From: Membranipora membranacea
Lineage: Eukaryota; Bryozoa; Gymnolaemata; Cheilostomatida; Membraniporidae
Assembly: GCA_914767715.1 (NCBI GenBank)
Contig: OU612068.1
Coordinates: forward strand, 682,001-746,000
Reading direction: 5' to 3'
DNA: 64,000 nucleotides
The notes below the pieces were generated by a model, which was not told where the DNA came from, did not search any database, and saw only the letters and a list, made by a program, of their open reading frames with translations. Position numbers and translations under genes: made by a program. Positions 39,501-54,200 of this stretch are shown piece after piece. Every line of letters starts with the position of its first letter. Within the stretch, counting starts at the first letter, position 1.

Positions 39501-42230
39501 ATTAGCTCTTATTGATTAGCTCATAATGTTATCACCAAGTCAGTATTATGTATACTGTGGCTGTGTTATAATAAGGCAGCAAGGCAACCTAGAGATATTA
39601 CCTATAATCAATTACTCAATGGGACGGCACAGCTATCACACATACAGCTCTATCACACAGTCACTGCCTGCTGCCGAGCCTCCCTATCGCTGCCTCTCTA
39701 TCGGGTATAGAGGTCTCTATTAGAGTCTGCTTGTACAGTATGGCATCACAGCCAAACATGAACCACAAAACATCTGGGACCGTAAAACCGCCACTTTGTG
39801 ATCATATGTACATATTTATCGCCAAAAGAGAAACTACACTATATCGAAGTTATGAGTTATTCGGTTTCTCATAAGTCTGAACAGTTGGCCGACAGAATCT
39901 AGTCCCTGTTGGTAAACACAGTATCAATATAGACATCTTAATGTTACGGCATGACAACCTTGAACATCCGGCAAACTCAATGTAGAGAAAAAAACATTAA
40001 TCAAAATTCCATCGCTCTTTTCTTTCTCCTATTTTCATTGTTAACAAACAAGCTGATATTATTTTCTTATAAATAATTAGCTTTGACATATCTATACTCT
40101 GCTATAGCACTAAGCAAACTGGTCAATAAAATCATATAAATGTCTCTATTCAGCCTCTGAATATCTAAGCACATTATCAGCCGAGGCGAGCGTGTCAGCC
40201 AAGTCTGCAAAGTCAGCGCTGAAAAAGGACTGTAAAAAATGAGTCATCTCTAAAAGATCACCAACTGCTCTACTGGCCTGTCCCTAACATCCGAGTGATA
40301 CAGTGTACTATTTTGGTTGTATTCGGCGTATTTGTTTATATTTATCTGTAATTGTCTGCCTGCCCTATGATGACAATTTTTCCTGCTCTCAATTGGACAA
40401 AATATATCAAACTGAAGCTAAAACTTTTATCCTTATTGGCACAAATATCAGGATATCATGTCTGGCCCTTTTCTTGAATTTGTGATCATCACATTTGTCT
40501 CTTTAGCCAGGGACGGGTGACAGGGGACGTTCATAGCCCTCAGGAGCTTGGAGCAGTGGCTTTTGTTGAAAAGGCAACAATGTGACACGAAGGTTAATGA
40601 ATTCATTCATCCGCCCACACTCAATAACCATAAATACATCAGAGTTCTCTCTAGTCACTTTCCCAAAGTCTACACATCACATAGGGTGTGTAGATTGTTA
40701 AGATTTCATTGATAGAGCTAGATTTCATCAGTGCATGATCACCCAAGGGTCCAGATATTGACAATGACCCAACTGACAATAAATCATTGATTGATTCTGG
40801 CAAATAAATAATAGAATACTCGTTTCCGTTAGGTATTTTGACCTCTTCGTTAGCTCTCATACTCCCACGCATGTTTAAACTTCTCTTCACATTTATACAC
40901 TCAGAATCATGCAATGCGCTGCCTTCTGACGCAGTATAACCAGAATATTGAAAATGAAATCACTGTGCTGCACGAGTATAATTAGCCGATTGATTTTGGA
41001 TGTCACAGCCCTTGTTTGCAGGTCTCCGTGTTTTTTTGTATTTGATTAATCGGATGTGAGATGACTTGCTCCAGTATTCCGATATATTCAGTCTTATCAT
41101 TGACTAAAAAGTAGGCTAAACTACCAATGACGCATGGATTACCAAATCTGGACTAAGATAAGTACAAAACCATTCTGATTTGTCCTTGAGACATTGTCAT
41201 GTTGGGTATAAGAAATGTCATGGTAGCAAGCCGCATCAGCATAGCATAGCCATCAGCTAAACATGGTCAATCAGTAGCTGACATCTGCAAGGCACATGTA
41301 CAAACGCAGCCACTATACACAGCAGCAACCTCAAACAAAACTACTACACTTAGTTTGGGTATACTGTCTATATGTCTAGTAGCTACCATGCAACAGTTTT
41401 TGAGGTGAGAAAATTAAACAACACTCCGAGGCTCCAGCAGCATTGGCTCAATATTTGGTTCCGATTTTACAGACGAAAATTCACATGTGATGGCCAGCCT
41501 AAATTTGCTAGACAATGCATGCCTGAAAATAATACGTCATACCACTGGAACTTATAATAAACTGTGATTCTATCACAATAAAATATCGAGTGGTGGGTAG
41601 GTGCTATGTTCATTCAGGTAAGAGGACACAACTTTCAGTATTATTCCTGGGCGGCAGTGTTATAAGTAAGGGTGAACAACCACAAACATGAGTAGGTAAT
41701 TCTAGCAGGCAGGAGTGCATAACTACCCTTTATATGATGATGTGCGATGAGGTTTCTTATGTGATCTAAGGTTCCATCTGATCCAAAATCTACCAAAGTA
41801 TATCCACACAATTCATCTGAATTATGATCGCTGATTTCAAATTGATATCTAAATTAAACTTTAGGAGGATAAATGAGGACACAGAATGCCTGTCGCTGAT
41901 ACTGGATAGTGCAGTCGGTACGGTATAATCTTATATTATATCATAAGGCACTAAGCAGTCAACATACTTGTTGGTGCCTTGAATTTGGGATCAGCCCACC
42001 TTCCTGGTAACAAGAATTAGATAGATAGATGAATTATATAGATCAACATTGAAACGACACCAGAGAGGGAAAAGCTTACCGTCATTTATGTCTTGTTCTG
42101 AGATTTCACTGGCTGTATCACTAATTCTACCTCTAGACTGTGATCTACTAGTACCCTGTCTGGTGCCATGACGGGAAGGCGGATCAGCAACCCCGCCAAG
42201 ACTGCTGGTCCCCAAACTACTGTTACTTCT
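27514..42230 (-). CDS. RIMS: RIM exons 18-31: RIM-BP motif, R-R-x-S cluster, C2B
   Basis: Exons: 42230-42080, 37858-37750, 36556-36450, 33898-33803, 33462-33366, 33135-32894, 32661-32526, 32167-31997, 31355-30942, 30361-30266, 29667-29296, 28758-28553, 28085-27937, 27711-27514. Exon 20 encodes VPPRRHLPNVP, fitting the RxLPxxP core bound by RIM-BP SH3 domains. Exon 26 carries six R-R-(N/D)-S sites. C2B begins at GEIQMGLSDKKGRLELEII and runs through PYVKAYLMD, KTLDPFYNQ, VWGDYGRMDRKVFMGVAQV and GWYKLF, ending at SSQSSLDSAYSGSR. The C2B plus serine-rich end matches the last part of vertebrate RIM1/2. Exon 25 uses a weak CTACA|GTTTGT donor, chosen because only it gives the right phase. Confidence 0.95.
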
Positions 42231-45200
42231 CTGAAAATTCATAAAAATGATGAGTATCCAGCCACAGGGTCTACTATATCAGCCTGCTATCGGCAAAACA
42301 CCATCGTTGTTTTATTGGCTACTATTAGTTATCTTTGCCATTATTGACAATCATGCTTGATATAAATATGTCGACAGGATTCTTATAGCTTGGAACTTTT
42401 GTCTCAAGGGTTAAAAGCACCTACTTGTTCGATGGATGAACACTCAACTACATAAAATTTAAAGTCTTTTGAAGTTTCATTGTTTTTTATTTGTACTAAT
42501 TCACAGTGCATGTTTATCATGACGTGTATTCTATACTTTACTCACAGGGGGATTACTTTTTGGCATCGGACTGCTCGCCTCCTCATGATGACGTAATCTA
42601 TACCACAATGCATCATTGTTCAGCTTCGCTGTTCCCAACTCTATTGCAATCTGTAACAAAAATTTTAACATCATAAGTTTTTTTTTAAAACAGAAAATTG
42701 AACAGAAGTTCATATATCTCTTATAGTGACAGGACATACATACTAAATAAGGCTGACACGAGACACGAGGCACATTGCATGAGGTAGGATCTAGTCGGAA
42801 AATAAGATACTTACTATACCAAAATATGCAAATTATGCTGTCACAGTCAGAACCAGTACATAAGCACACACTTTTATCTTTGTTGCATAATGTTTTTAAC
42901 AAGCTCAGTCAAGTCATGATACTTCATTCACATGATTTGGTACAAACTCAACACTTTAAGGCACCGGAGTTATGTGTGATTGTTAATTGATTGGATAACT
43001 TCCTATAAAACGCTCTACGCCAAGGATACATAGGTTCTTGCTGTTCACTGTATAATAGTTTATGCTCAGGTTATCAGCTGTAGGGGGGGGGGGGGAAATT
43101 TTTCCCCAACATACCAAAAAATTTCTGACTGAGTCAAGGAGTGTAACATGGACCTGAGCCGACTACAGTGTATGCCTGTATTACCAGGAAGGGTATTACT
43201 GATCACTGGCCAGGAGCTACGCTGGATTTAGCTGCCCCTAAACCCCTACCTGACTATTCTATCGCTGTAATGTTTGGTAACCCTGGTCTACTCAAGTGGG
43301 AAATGCCGCTGAATGGTAATATGAGGATAGAGATGCCTATACTTTATCCAGATACCAAGCTGAAGCACGGCTTGGTGATAAACTCAGGAGTGTAAAATTT
43401 TATATGACCATAACGATTCATCACTATACTAGTCAGGGCCCATCCCCATCTATAATATAATATCCACTGATTTTTTAGATACAAGCAATCGGATTGGCAA
43501 CCGCAATAAGTACCTGCAGAAATCTGACCGATACTCATCTGCAGCTTGTGAATGCTTCAATTTCTCTTTGAAATAAAAAGGAAACTCTTCCGATTTTCAT
43601 TTATCTCATAACGATTTAAACGAGAATTTTTGAATTTTAGTTTTTACCTAACTGTCCTTACCTAAAAACAAAGACTTTTGGTCTCATGTTTAATTTTCTA
43701 TTTAAAAATTTGTTGTTGTGCCAGGAGATGTCAGTACCAGCTAGCAGGGACCTCTTTTACTCTACTAGCTATGTAATTATTTATTATAAGCCTTATCGTC
43801 ACGGAGTTGTGATCAATAATGCGTGTATAGAGTGTAAGCAATATTCCCACTTGAGTAATGGATATGGGCGTCTAATGGACACCCCATAGCATTTACTGAG
43901 AAACAGGTGGTAATTAGCCTATAAGAGATTGATTGAATACCCACATTCAGTCACAGCAAAGCAGTATAACGCATTGCAGAGCAGTAACAGCAGTAACAGC
44001 AGTGACATAGCCTGGTAGCGGAAAACTTCCTAGAGATTGTTCCTGCTGCTAGAAGGAAACTGCAAGCAAACTAGTCTGTGAGATGGGATCGCTCTTTGCA
44101 GGGCTGATACTTTCCAGTCTGCTTTATTGCATTACTGGTGATCAGCTTCCAGATTTGAAATTTAGTTGGTATGAGGTGGAAGCAGCTAAGACCAGTAACT
44201 CCCCTCAACCGAACGGGGAGGTGAGATATACACCTGACTGGGCCTCTCTGGACTCACGACCAGTCCCTCAGTGGTATAAGGATGCTAAGTTTGGTATCTT
44301 CATGCATTGGAGTGTATTCTCAGTCACAGAAACGGGGAAACCTAACTTTGAGTTACTCTATCACCAGAACAGCACACCTGCAGTGATGTACATGAATGAT
44401 AACTACCGTCCAGGAACCACATACTCAGACTTATGTAGAGATTTCACTGCTCGATATTTCGATGCTACTCAGTGGTTAAAATTGTTCGAGAAAGCTGGCG
44501 CTAGATATATTGTTCCTATTTCCAAACATCTGGAAGGATTCTGTAATTGGGATACAAAGTATTCACCGAGATGGAACTCGGTTGATTGTGGACCTAGGCG
44601 TGACCTGATTGGTGAACTCGCTGCCGCTACAAAGAAGACCAAAAATATAAAGTTTGGAGTCTACCATGGTATGATGGATGTTCTCAATCCAATCTGGATG
44701 CAGGATCACAGCAACAAACTGAAAACAAACAACTATGTCATCGAGAAAACTACGCCTCAACTGCACGAGCTAATCACCAAGTATGAGCCTGAGCTACTCT
44801 GGTCCGATGCAGATTATGATGCGAGCTGGGAATACTGGAACTCGACTGGCTTCCTGTCCTGGCTCTACAACGACAGTCCAGTAAAGGACACTGTGGTGGC
44901 CAACGATCGGTGGGGACAAAACACTCACTGCAAACATGGTGGGTTCATGACCTGTGCTGACAATTACAATCCTAAAGTTCTACAGAAGAGGTACTTTGAA
45001 TGCTGCAAGAAGACGACCAGTGACTGGGCATATCGGAAACAGGACACAGTCGATCAGATTCTCACTCCAACTGATGCCCTCACACAACTGGTTCAGGTGA
45101 GAAACTATTATGCATGTTTGTTAGTATCAGCTTAATGGACACTACAGCAGCTAACAGTCATAGGGAACTCAGTTATTCTTAAATCCTGAGTAGTTGGAGA

Positions 45201-48200
45201 TCGTTGACCTGAGCTTATTCTGTGCTATTGAGTTGTCTAACTTGAGCTTTTATATCATTATCATGAAGAGCTGAGCCGAGCCGAGCTGAGCCGAGGACAT
45301 ATTTCCGATGCATGTTGCCCTAATGTGTCCGCCCTTCAGTCATGAAATTTGATGAGAAAATATAGTAAGACGCAACGGAATTTCTGTTGATCGTGTGAAG
45401 TCTTTGCACCAGATCTAGATAATGTGTTACATGTTGTCCCTATGGTTGATCAAAAAATGGTAGATTGAAATGGTCAATTGAAAATGAAATAGATTGAAAT
45501 GGTGACTGTATGGCTGAAAATGTATAGCATCATATTTTACAGGTTGTCAGTTGTGGTGGAAACCTACTACTCAACATACCACCGACATTTGACGGAGTTA
45601 TTATGCCAGTATTTCAGCACCTTCTATCAGAGATGGGCATGTACTTAGAGAGAAATGGTGAAGGTATATATGGTAGTGTTACATGGACCACCCAGAATGA
45701 CACTGCGTCACCTAATGTCTGGTACACCAGAAACAAGACCGAGCCTACTACAGTGTATGCATGTATTACTGATCACTGGCCGGGAGCTACACTGGAGTTA
45801 GCTGCCCCTAAACCCCTATCTGTTTATTCCACAATCGCTGTAATGTTTGGTAATCCCGGTCTACTTAAGTGGGAAATGCTGCCGAATGGTAATATGAGGA
45901 TAGATATGCCTATACTATATCCAGATACCAAACTGAAGCATGGCTGGGTAATAAAGCTCACTAATGTCAAATAGAAGATTAAAATACTCAGTCACTTTCT
46001 GTTCTCGCTGGTTACACTTTTTTTCATTACGCCAAAGTCTATAATGTATGTTTCTAATGAAAGCCAAGCAAGGTCAAACCTGGTCAAACTAGAGAACACT
46101 AGGTCAGCTGTCAAACATTTGTCAGCCCTGACATTAGAGTTGATTTCATTGTACTCATTGCATAATTTCCATTTCCTATTCATATTTCATTATACAACAA
46201 TTTACCGTTCCTATTATCTAACTTTGCTGCTGTTGACTGTTGTCTTTTTTTCAATACTTCACCCTATAATATCCATTTTAGAAAAATCTGAGGGTAATAA
46301 AACCAATAGATCTGAAAAGAATGCATTGCAGACCTCAAATTGAGGATTTTTTTCCATTCTGATTATCCCTTATGTTTTATGTTCTATATAGGACCTACAC
46401 ATGACTTTGTAATGCTATTCAGTAATTCTACGAAGTTAGTCACTTGATGGGTCTCAGAGATAAAGACTTACTTTTTGACATAATTGGTCTAAAAGCATTA
46501 ATATCTAATTAGGCCTGTGGTTGGTTAAAAAATAACCTGAGGTTTAAAATTGAATTGATATGTCCCACATTAGTTTATCATTGATAAATGCCACCATCAC
46601 AGCTTGGTCAAGATAGATTTTGAAATTATTGAGAATGCGTTGGAGCTGAGAAAATAAATGGCCGAACAGTTTTTGGTCAACAATTAATACCCCAAGAGAG
46701 TGCCTTTGGGATCATTTCACAAACCGATGATGGGTTAATCAGAATTAAAATGTTAAGCCACTTCTGATTTGTAGCATGCGATAAGAGAAACACTCATGGT
46801 ACAAAGTATCAATTTAAATCTGAAACAGGGTAATTATAACCAGTTATGTAAGCGGTTTTTGCCTTGTGCATCCAGGCCGGTAACGAGGTCCTTACTCTTT
46901 GTGATATGTTATTATCCTAGAGATAACAGCAGAGAGCCAATCACTCAAGTTCTGACTAACCTCGCCAAGGAATTCACTCTGTCCAGATTTCTTGAGGTTC
47001 CAGACAGTGACTTCTATAGTTTTCTGCTGGAACTCAGATTTAGATACAGGCTGATAAGTAAAGGTCTGTCTCCATTCCGGCTCTCTGGTACGAGCTACAG
47101 GTCGCGTCACTCTCTTACTTACTTCTCTGAAATAAATAAAGGGTCACATGATGTCATAAATCTAAGCGATCATATATATTGTTTGTCCCTGGAACTTCAT
47201 TTGCCTTGATGGATGGGTTCAGGACATGTTCATGGACCTCGGATCGTATTAGTTTCTGCTGATATTCACTCATTGTTCTATGATGGGAATGGAAAAAACA
47301 GTTCGGACTGCTGAAAATTAACAGACTATATAAAGAAATCTATTACAGTCACTTACCCATTATCGGGCAGCAGGTATACTTTACAGTAAGCTTGCGGAGG
47401 CTGGTTTCCTTCTACTAGTGGAAGCTCTGAGGCACTGAGGACTGTAATCGCCAGCTCATGCTGCTGGCTGTTATACCATAACTTCAGCTGCAACAGGATA
47501 CAATATATTAACTAACGGGGAGGGGAGCAGAGCAAGGCTAGCATGAGTTCTGAGGTGTAGCTGATGCCTCCGATACTAAGTGGCGCAGCTAAAAAATGAT
47601 TTTGGAGTTGTGTGTTCTTTGAAAAAAGCATAGTCAACTCTCTGCAGCTGTGATTGAATCAAGCCCAACATAAATATAACCTGGTGGGCTGGCGCTTGTG
47701 GCTGAATTTTCTTACTGATCAGGACATTTCTACCAACCATATTTTTAAAGCCATCATGTAAGTGCTTAGAGCTTATGCCAATAGGTACTCAATATGAATA
47801 GTATATATAACCATTAGGAAACAACACGCATCATCAAAAGCCTTCATCAACTGAGGCATGTCTTTGAGGCTGCGGCTAGACATGGGTGTATTTGAGCAGC
47901 TGCCAAGGGGCCCCTGTTTTTTCAAATGCAATGAAAGTTTGAACAAGTATGTAAAAGACTCTCGCGCACAACATGGTGCTGCTGATTTGTCTCGTATGGT
48001 GAACCCTGCTTGGGGACCTTTAAAATGATCCCCAAACAAGTAGAAGTAGCTCTAACTATCTTTATTGTTTGTTATATTCAGAATAATCATCTGTAGATGG
48101 CTGATTGTTTCTAGAGTATTTATTTATGAGTCATACCTGAATTTTTCCAGTAACATGAGTGATAGACATTAATCTTCTGGTCATACCAGGAGACCCAGGG

Positions 48201-51200
48201 GAGGTAACTGTTACACTGGGTGTGCCATCTCCCCTCACTGCACCTGTGTAACAAGGGGTAAATATCAAACTCGTCAATCATTCAGACAGCTTATCTTCAA
48301 TCAGCTTTCTTTGGGGACTTCATTGAAGTAATTTGATGTGTGTTTATAAACTCAACTAACTATGAAGAGAGGCTACAGTATCAGGTGGCACTTACACACA
48401 TGTGACAATGTATCATATAAAGATGTACTTTGCTCTCGATTACATAGTGACTATTCTGTTTATGTATGATTGTATGTATGTACGTATGATTTGTGGTATA
48501 ATGAGGCCCTTACCGTCACTGTTCTTCTGAAGCTCTGGTGGCAGATTTGTCCTAAAAGAGAAACAGCAGAAGCAGGTTTAAGTTGATTATTTTATATATT
48601 CAAGTCAAAGCCCAAACCTCAGTGTGCAAAAGTTTTTCATGGGGATTGAAATTATTGGTTATATTATTTGAGCAGTTGTCAGAGCGAGGATTTACACAAA
48701 TTTTGTAAACATGGTTTGTTGTATGCCCAAGCCGAATCCACATCTATGGCCTAGATACACACTGCAGGAACAAAATATCAAACATCCAGTACACCCTGTT
48801 TGGTCTAATAGTGTGGCTGTGAATCGGAATCGGTACATTGGAGGATCGTTCTGTTGGGTAGAACCTAATGACGAACAGAAGCTTCTACACGAGCTGACTT
48901 ACGGGCTGTATCTTCTTTGTACTATAAGCTCTACTTGAGGTTCCTGTTTAGATTCCAGTATAACTTCATACACCTCATCTAATGTGGCTCCTCTCAGGGA
49001 TCTACCATTCCACTCTATTACCTCATCATCTGTATATGACAGCGTGAAATATATATACATAAATCGTATCATATAACCATTTGTGTATAATATATATATA
49101 TTTATATATAAATACATATATATATATATATAGCAGGGTGGCCAGCATACCATATATGGGAGTCTATGATAGCCACACACTCTATATATTTTCTGATCCA
49201 TATGTAAGTTTGGAAAGCCGAGCTGAGATGGACAGAAAGCAATCACAAGAAACTCAACATTTAATTCACAAGTTCTACTACGTTATACTGCACTCGCTTG
49301 ACACAACCATTATCATAAGGAAGAGATGCGGAACAATCTAGTGTTAACACCAAGATGGGGAAAGCTTGGCCTTACATTAATCAACACTTTATACCCCAGG
49401 GAGGGAATAGAAGTGTGACAGCGTACTAGATATTAGTGTAATAGTCATTCAATCATTTACCACCTCGATAGGGCTAGTCAACGAAAAGGCCAATCAGCAC
49501 GCAAGGTCAACACATCGAGATCAAAATATGGGGATAAAGCAATATTTAAAGGCTGAGGTTATATTCACAGGATCTTTTCAGCAGCGTTTCTAGACATGCA
49601 GAATAACCCCTTGCCTCTTAAATAGATAAAGAATGTTGAGTGTATAAACTGTCTCCTCCGAGTCAGCATGATGATAAGTATGACTGTCATTGGGTTGGTT
49701 ATGCTTTCGTGTACTGTCTAGTTATTTTTGTATTACGATGGATAAGGATTTTTTAACTAGATAACATGTATTATGATGAGCTGTTACCTGGATGTAGATG
49801 CCCTACTGTATCGGCTATGCTGCCTTCTTTTACTCGGGTTATAAAAGCTCCCAGTCTGCCTTCTTCTGTCATTTTACCTCCTATCACCTTCAGACCTGGA
49901 ACACAGCCAATCTCAGAGTTAGCGTATCAATGTACATATAAGGGCATGAGAAAGGAGGCAGGGGGATATTTTACTCGACTCGACTTAAGTTTACTGGCGT
50001 ACTCAGACTGAGTCTAGGGGTAGAGATATAAGCATCTGTTTACTGTTAGGAAACAAAATTCTCCGTTTAAGCGGTTGTTGTTGTAACCAGTAATGCAGAG
50101 AAATGGAAACTAAAATCTGAAAGTGTACATTATTAAGACGTGAGGCTGACCAAGGAGTTAGAGACTCTAACTCCTTGGGCTGACCTAGGTGTGAGAACTA
50201 TTATTTTGACATGAGGCTTACCCAGGATGTTACCGGCGTCTTTAGTCGGCTGGCCATCAGGCCCGAGAGTCTTTGAGAGGATCATGTGACCAATAATAAA
50301 CTTTCCATCGTTTGAGCGCTTCCATGTCACAGGATGCTATAAATAGTCACATGAATTATCAATAAGGGCGAGCTCAGGACGAGCTCAGGACAAGCTTAAG
50401 ATGAGCCCATTATGATATGTACACTGAGGAGTATATGATAGTCAGTGTTTGGCTTAGATCGTCTGGGGGTAACTTAAAGTTAGCCAACTTTGAATTTTGG
50501 CTACCTGAGGTGGGAGTGTATATAAAGTGAATTGGGTGAGTAAGTGTTAGCTAGCCCCAGTGTTAGCTATTTCAAACACTTGCAAAGTGGCAAAATTTTC
50601 CTCCTGCGAACGCTTTACTCCTCTATATAAATATTTATGATTTAGTCTCCCAGATTAGAAGACATTCAAAATGAGAAACCAGTGTTGTGTGTTGAGATTG
50701 GCCCTATCAATCTTAATAGCCTGTCATGGCTTCTTATTGCAATTTGACAACAATTCAGGGTTTATATGACTCTAAGGCATGACATAACTCATATAAAACT
50801 AGAGGAGGGGGAAACCAGAGCAACAACAGAAACAACATATATCAGAAGACCGGTAAATCATATTATCAGGTATTCTCAATATTGCAGGCAAATCATAAAA
50901 TTGGATATTATTAATATATAGAGATTATAAAAGCTAGGCTGAGTATAAACCTGAAGTCATACTAGATACAAGTGTAGACTGAAGACTCGGTATAAATAAA
51001 CTAAAATCTCCATCTGTGCTGTGCTGAGTCACACTTCGGTGATGAGCTGAGTCACACTTCGGTGCTGAGTCACGCTTCGGTGATGAGCTAAACGTTACAA
51101 GAGCGAAACAAACAAACAAACAACGTACATTACAACATCCATTTACCGACAAGTATACTACGTCGGGGGTGTAGCTCACCGCTAGAAAATTCTTAATCTT

Positions 51201-54200
51201 CGCAGCGATCAACTCATCGCTACGTGTTCGATCATCATACAGTCGATGTGATCCATGACCACTGTATGGTGCTGTGGGTAAAATAATCAAATATTTATAG
51301 TATCTTATATAATACAATCACAGATATATCCTTACTCTGTGCTACAATGGTCCTATTTTGAGAGTTGTCCCATTGTGTATATTGCTAATATCACATTTAA
51401 GGTATTTACTTGTAACTTGAAGAAAAAATGGCAGATGTTATCACAGACTGATCTGTCTTGCCATGGGGAGATAATTTCTGTAGCCGTTTTGATTATTTGG
51501 GTTTGTATCTTTGTGAAAAAATCGATGAATTCACTCACAATCAAAATGACACATCGATTAGGCATATGACTATTTGAGGACCCTGTGATCTTTGAGGAAT
51601 GAAGAAAGGGTTCTGTTGAGTTAAAATAATATTGAATTCACACTCAAATCCTTCATTCATATAAACCAGCCTAAAGACTATAAACATATAGAGCGCTGAA
51701 ATTTCTTCCTGTACGAGACTAAGTAGGAGCACTATGGCGTTTATTTGAGCCCAAAGAAAAGCAGGTTGGTCCAGCCTACACCTTCCTACCTACGCCTACG
51801 CCTACGTTACCATGATATGATATGATATGATATGATATGATATGAGGGATTGGGTCAGTAGATAGGATTGGCCCAGCGATAGGAGGATTTATTTATTGAC
51901 ATTGAGAGGGCAGAATTAGCTAATAGCTTAGGCTTAAAGTATCTGCTTATGGTGTTAGCTTATATAACAGCCTTTACGGATCAATAATTCATCTTATAAT
52001 CCCACATACGTCTTAGGGTCAACTTTACAGGACACTGGAAGTAGACAACTTCTAAGGTGCGTGATCTGTCTGTCTGTCATATTTTTGTGTAAAATTAGAA
52101 AATTTCAGGCATTTGTATCTATAAGTTTTTGTGAACAGTATGCTGTTTGACCTAAGAGCATATTGATACTTTGCCCAACTTTCAGGAACGTGTCCTACCC
52201 ATGAAGGGGGGGGGGGGAAGGGGTTGCACCTAATACAAAGGCTATCTGAGGATAGACATGCATAGAATGCTTAGAATGTGTGAAGAGCAAAAAACTTTGA
52301 ATCTGCCTCTTATGCTGATGTGAATAACCAACTAGAAATCAATAATCACATTTGAATAACTCATTGAGAATGATTAAGAGAAGCTATTGTAGCGGTCAGC
52401 GGCAAACTAACATTGATCAGTAACCACATACCAGACCACGCTGTCATCGGCTGTGTGCTGCTGCCATAATGAATGAGAGCAGAGAGATTTGTTTTAGTGG
52501 ACTAAGCTGACATGGATGACGTATGAATAGTCATTACTTTTTAGCTGACATGCTGACTGTTATACTGTTTATACAAGCGGGAAGGCGTAGGCGGTTGTTG
52601 TTTCTAAGCCGGTACTATTTTTAATTACAACTATTTATTTTGACCGACAATTTTACGTACAGTCATTTGCACATAAATAATGATTCCGAGGAAAATATAG
52701 GATAAATACCCAATGGACCAATATTGCTTATTGTGTTTAACAGAATTTTTAGTCAGCTCCTATGGGTAGCAGGAAATATTGTCATCACATTGAAAACCAG
52801 CGTCAAACAGGTATCTCATGCATAATGTTTTTTTATCAAGGGGCACAGGAGTTTTGTAGGTATTTAGTTCTGTACAGTTGGAGGATAGTACATGGTCTAT
52901 GATGTGTATATGAACATCATTACAGAATCCAACAACCTAGTACACAAGCTAAACATAATCCGCCCATACACTCATAGCTGTATATCTGACCGCAATCCAG
53001 TAGTTCAGTAGCGAGTCACTCTGACACCTGACTAGCGCTCTATTTATTTTGTTTGTCTTTTTATCATAAAAATATCTGATATTTGGAGAAAACTATAAAG
53101 TTAACCCTCTCATGTCCTGCTTTGTCCATGTCCTATTCTACCTTAGCCCATTCTATGCTAGCCTGTTCTGTTCACTCCTACACACAGACTATCAGACTTG
53201 TCAGACTGTCAGACTGTCAGACTGTCAGACTCACCTTTCTCGCTGATGAGGCTCTCACTCTCCAGATCGTCTCCACATGACGTTGTCGATCTCATCTCAT
53301 CTTCACTACTACTGATATCGCGACCTCTGACCCCAGGCTGGCCCGCTGACCCTGGTTTACCGTTACTGTTAGAGCTCTTTACTTTCCTGTGTTTATGAGG
53401 TTTGGGAGGAGGAGGGCGTACACAGTCTGATGGGTCGGAGGAGAGAGAGTCAGTATGAAGCATCGCCATCTCACGTCTCGATCTGTAAACCAGCAAAAGG
53501 TAAAATAAAAATACACCAAGCCTTTGATTACAGTATTTTGAAGATATTGCATATTTATTGAAAGGCTGGTTAGGAGCATGCAATCAAAATAATGAAACCA
53601 TCTTACATCTGATCGGTACAACAAGAAGTTAAAGGAGAGAAACAGACATAACATAGACGAGACGTACCTGGCAGATTTCATATTATCAGCTCCACCCTGC
53701 TGGTAATCATACTCTCCCTCCTGTACATGACCACCAGCTGCACCAGGTACTGATAACTTGTTAGATAAGTTAGTAGAGTTACTACTCTCCTGACTGGAGT
53801 TACGCTCTCGTGTATCCTGCAGCGTACCTGTATGAGACAAAGAATCTATTATCTCACATCAAAAATCTTTGGATTCCCTTTATGTAAATAAATTTGTAAG
53901 CTTTGAAACCTTATGGTAACAAGCCGTTAATAATTATTACCTAGAGGAGTAAAGTAATCGCATTAACAACTTCCTCAGCTAACAGAGATTGGCGCTAGCT
54001 AACTTTAACTCACCTGCTAACTTTAAGTCACCTGAATTTGTGAAACTTAACTCTAGCTGATATTTACTTCTCTATGGTATAATTTCTCTTAGCAGGCTAA
54101 CTTATCCAAGCTAAATTTCAGGCCTCATACTTATATCAAGAAACAATGACCATGTTGGGATTTGCATTTCACTCAGTAAAGGTTGGTTCTCTCTTGCCAT

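Larger units (their letters stand above)
51272..53234. other. RIM intron 8
   Basis: Contains the ATGAT microsatellite, a poly-G run at 52,206 and a (GTCAGACT)n array at 53,200-53,231 abutting the donor of exon 8. No coding sequence was recognised. Confidence 0.6.

Noticed and set aside
49081-49341. 86-codon ORF beginning in Tyr/Ile repeats
   Set aside because: It arises from a (TA)n microsatellite and antisense sequence next to RIM exon 12.
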